Shown here piece by piece: positions 35,918 through 36,129 of a DNA stretch of 36,129 nt. The notes beneath the pieces are model-generated. The model made no database searches. It saw only the letters and a program-made list of their open reading frames with translations, and was not told the origin of the DNA. Source of the DNA: a virus; IMG/VR virus record IMGVR_UViG_3300046458_000065, positions 1 through 36,129 of that record; one strand, given 5' to 3'. The first letter of the stretch is position 1; each line of letters opens with the position of its first letter. A program made the translations under genes and the position numbers.

Positions 35918-35948
35918 TTTTGCGCCAGTTTTGCGCGGGTTTTGCGCC
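35916..35948. repeat. Three tandem 11-bp repeats next to the integrase stop
   Basis: AGTTTTGCGCC, AGTTTTGCGCG and GGTTTTGCGCC occur head to tail, one helical turn each, beginning inside the int stop codon and 58 bases from the tRNA. Position and periodicity fit integrase arm-type sites of attP. Confidence 0.7.
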
Positions 35949-35961
35949 GACCAGAAATGAA

Positions 35962-35997
35962 AAAGGGAATCAAACCTGTAAGTGGCTGATTCCCTTT
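35962..35997. terminator. Long-stem terminator between int and the tRNA
   Basis: AAAGGGAATCA (35962-35972) pairs perfectly with TGATTCCCTTT (35987-35997) around a 14-base loop, with an A run before and a short T run in the arm. It could work in both directions, ending int and the tRNA transcript. Confidence 0.7.
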
Positions 35998-36005
35998 ACA
36001 AAATA

Positions 36006-36040
36006 TGGTCGGGACGGAGTGATTCGAACACTCGACCCCT
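36006..36040. other. Probable attachment core (att) in the tRNA 3' half
   Basis: The tRNA-Pro 3' end faces the integrase gene, the standard geometry for tyrosine integrases that rebuild the tRNA 3' part from the phage att sequence. The exact core cannot be delimited because the other junction is outside the window. Confidence 0.6.
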
Positions 36041-36082
36041 AGCACCCCATGCTAGTGCGCTACCGGACTGCGCTACGCCCCG
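36006..36082 (-). tRNA. tRNA-Pro (GGG anticodon)
   Basis: The minus strand reads CGGGGCG acceptor, GTAGCGCAGTCCGGTAGCGC D-arm, CTAGC-ATGGGGT-GCTAG anticodon arm with anticodon GGG, a variable loop, GAGTG-TTCGAAT-CACTC T-arm, then CGTCCCG-A-CCA. All four stems pair, the length is 77 with encoded CCA, and GGG reads CCC/CCU proline codons. It is the integration target of the phage. Confidence 0.95.
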
Positions 36083-36129
36083 ACTAGGCGTGAATCTGTT
36101 GTCGCTCTTGCGAGGACGTCGAGGAATAT

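Noticed and set aside
1-36129. CRISPR array, insertion sequence or transposase
   Set aside because: No regularly spaced direct repeats with unique spacers and no transposase motif seen; the repeats present are iterons, operators, linkers or integrase-type repeats.

Overview
The window is the right-hand ~36 kb of a temperate tailed-phage genome integrated in a Pseudomonas chromosome. The genus is inferred from several signs: a DUF1654 gene (a Pseudomonas-associated family), moderately high GC, the phage gene repertoire, and integration at a tRNA-Pro gene. The right edge is chromosomal: tRNA-Pro (anticodon GGG) at 36006-36082 on the minus strand, with its 3' end facing the phage integrase. The left edge lies inside a late structural gene, so the other att site, the capsid, tail and endolysin genes are outside the window.

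Layout. (1) 1-8.2 kb, minus strand, late genes. In transcription order: two overlapping holin-like membrane genes, a small gene, an HslV-like Ntn hydrolase, small and large terminase, portal (DUF4055 type), MuF-like head protein, DnaT-like head-tail adaptor, a membrane moron with its own terminator, and a scaffold-like protein. (2) 8.2-10.4 kb, lysogeny/cargo island: a HicA-HicB toxin-antitoxin pair (+) with a palindrome over its promoter, a Com-like zinc-finger gene with no mom partner, and a secreted cysteine-repeat protein. (3) 10.4-16.3 kb, minus strand, early/delayed-early operon: cro-like gene, CII-position gene, Rha-type regulator, O-like replication initiator with five 18-bp iterons (origin) inside it, a probable helicase-loader gene, a NinB-like gene, NinG and a gene in the Q position. 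Seven of these genes are chained by 4-base stop/start overlaps, including two micro-genes of 32 and 37 codons. A candidate late promoter followed at once by a terminator (pR'/tR' style) lies downstream of the Q-position gene.

(4) 16.3-19.4 kb, immunity region: CI-like S24 repressor (+), an uncharacterised 305-aa gene in the position that rex occupies in lambda, a small gene, and DUF1654 (-). Three matching TGAACC-N3-GGTTCA-like palindromes sit at the cI/cro region and at the two promoters near 19.2-19.3 kb. A boxA-like element follows the rightward promoter, suggesting an antiterminated early operon. (5) 19.6-36 kb, plus strand, early/recombination operon: small genes, RecT annealing protein, YqaJ-type exonuclease with a long coiled-coil tail, PAPS-reductase-like protein, cytosine-5 DNA methyltransferase with a repeat-built recognition region, DUF4406 protein that appears to start at ATT, ASCH-like protein, excisionase and tyrosine integrase.

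The plus-strand operon is interrupted by five blocks of counter-oriented (minus-strand) accessory genes, mostly small or membrane proteins. They include four paralogous 66-71 aa proteins arranged as two pairs. On the side towards the next plus-strand core gene, each block borders a recurring C-rich linker sequence (TAACCCCT-type); two linkers share a 35-bp identical stretch. This looks like a cargo-loading pattern and is the strongest candidate here for something undescribed. All functional calls rest on reading the sequence and on recall of family motifs; no database search was run.
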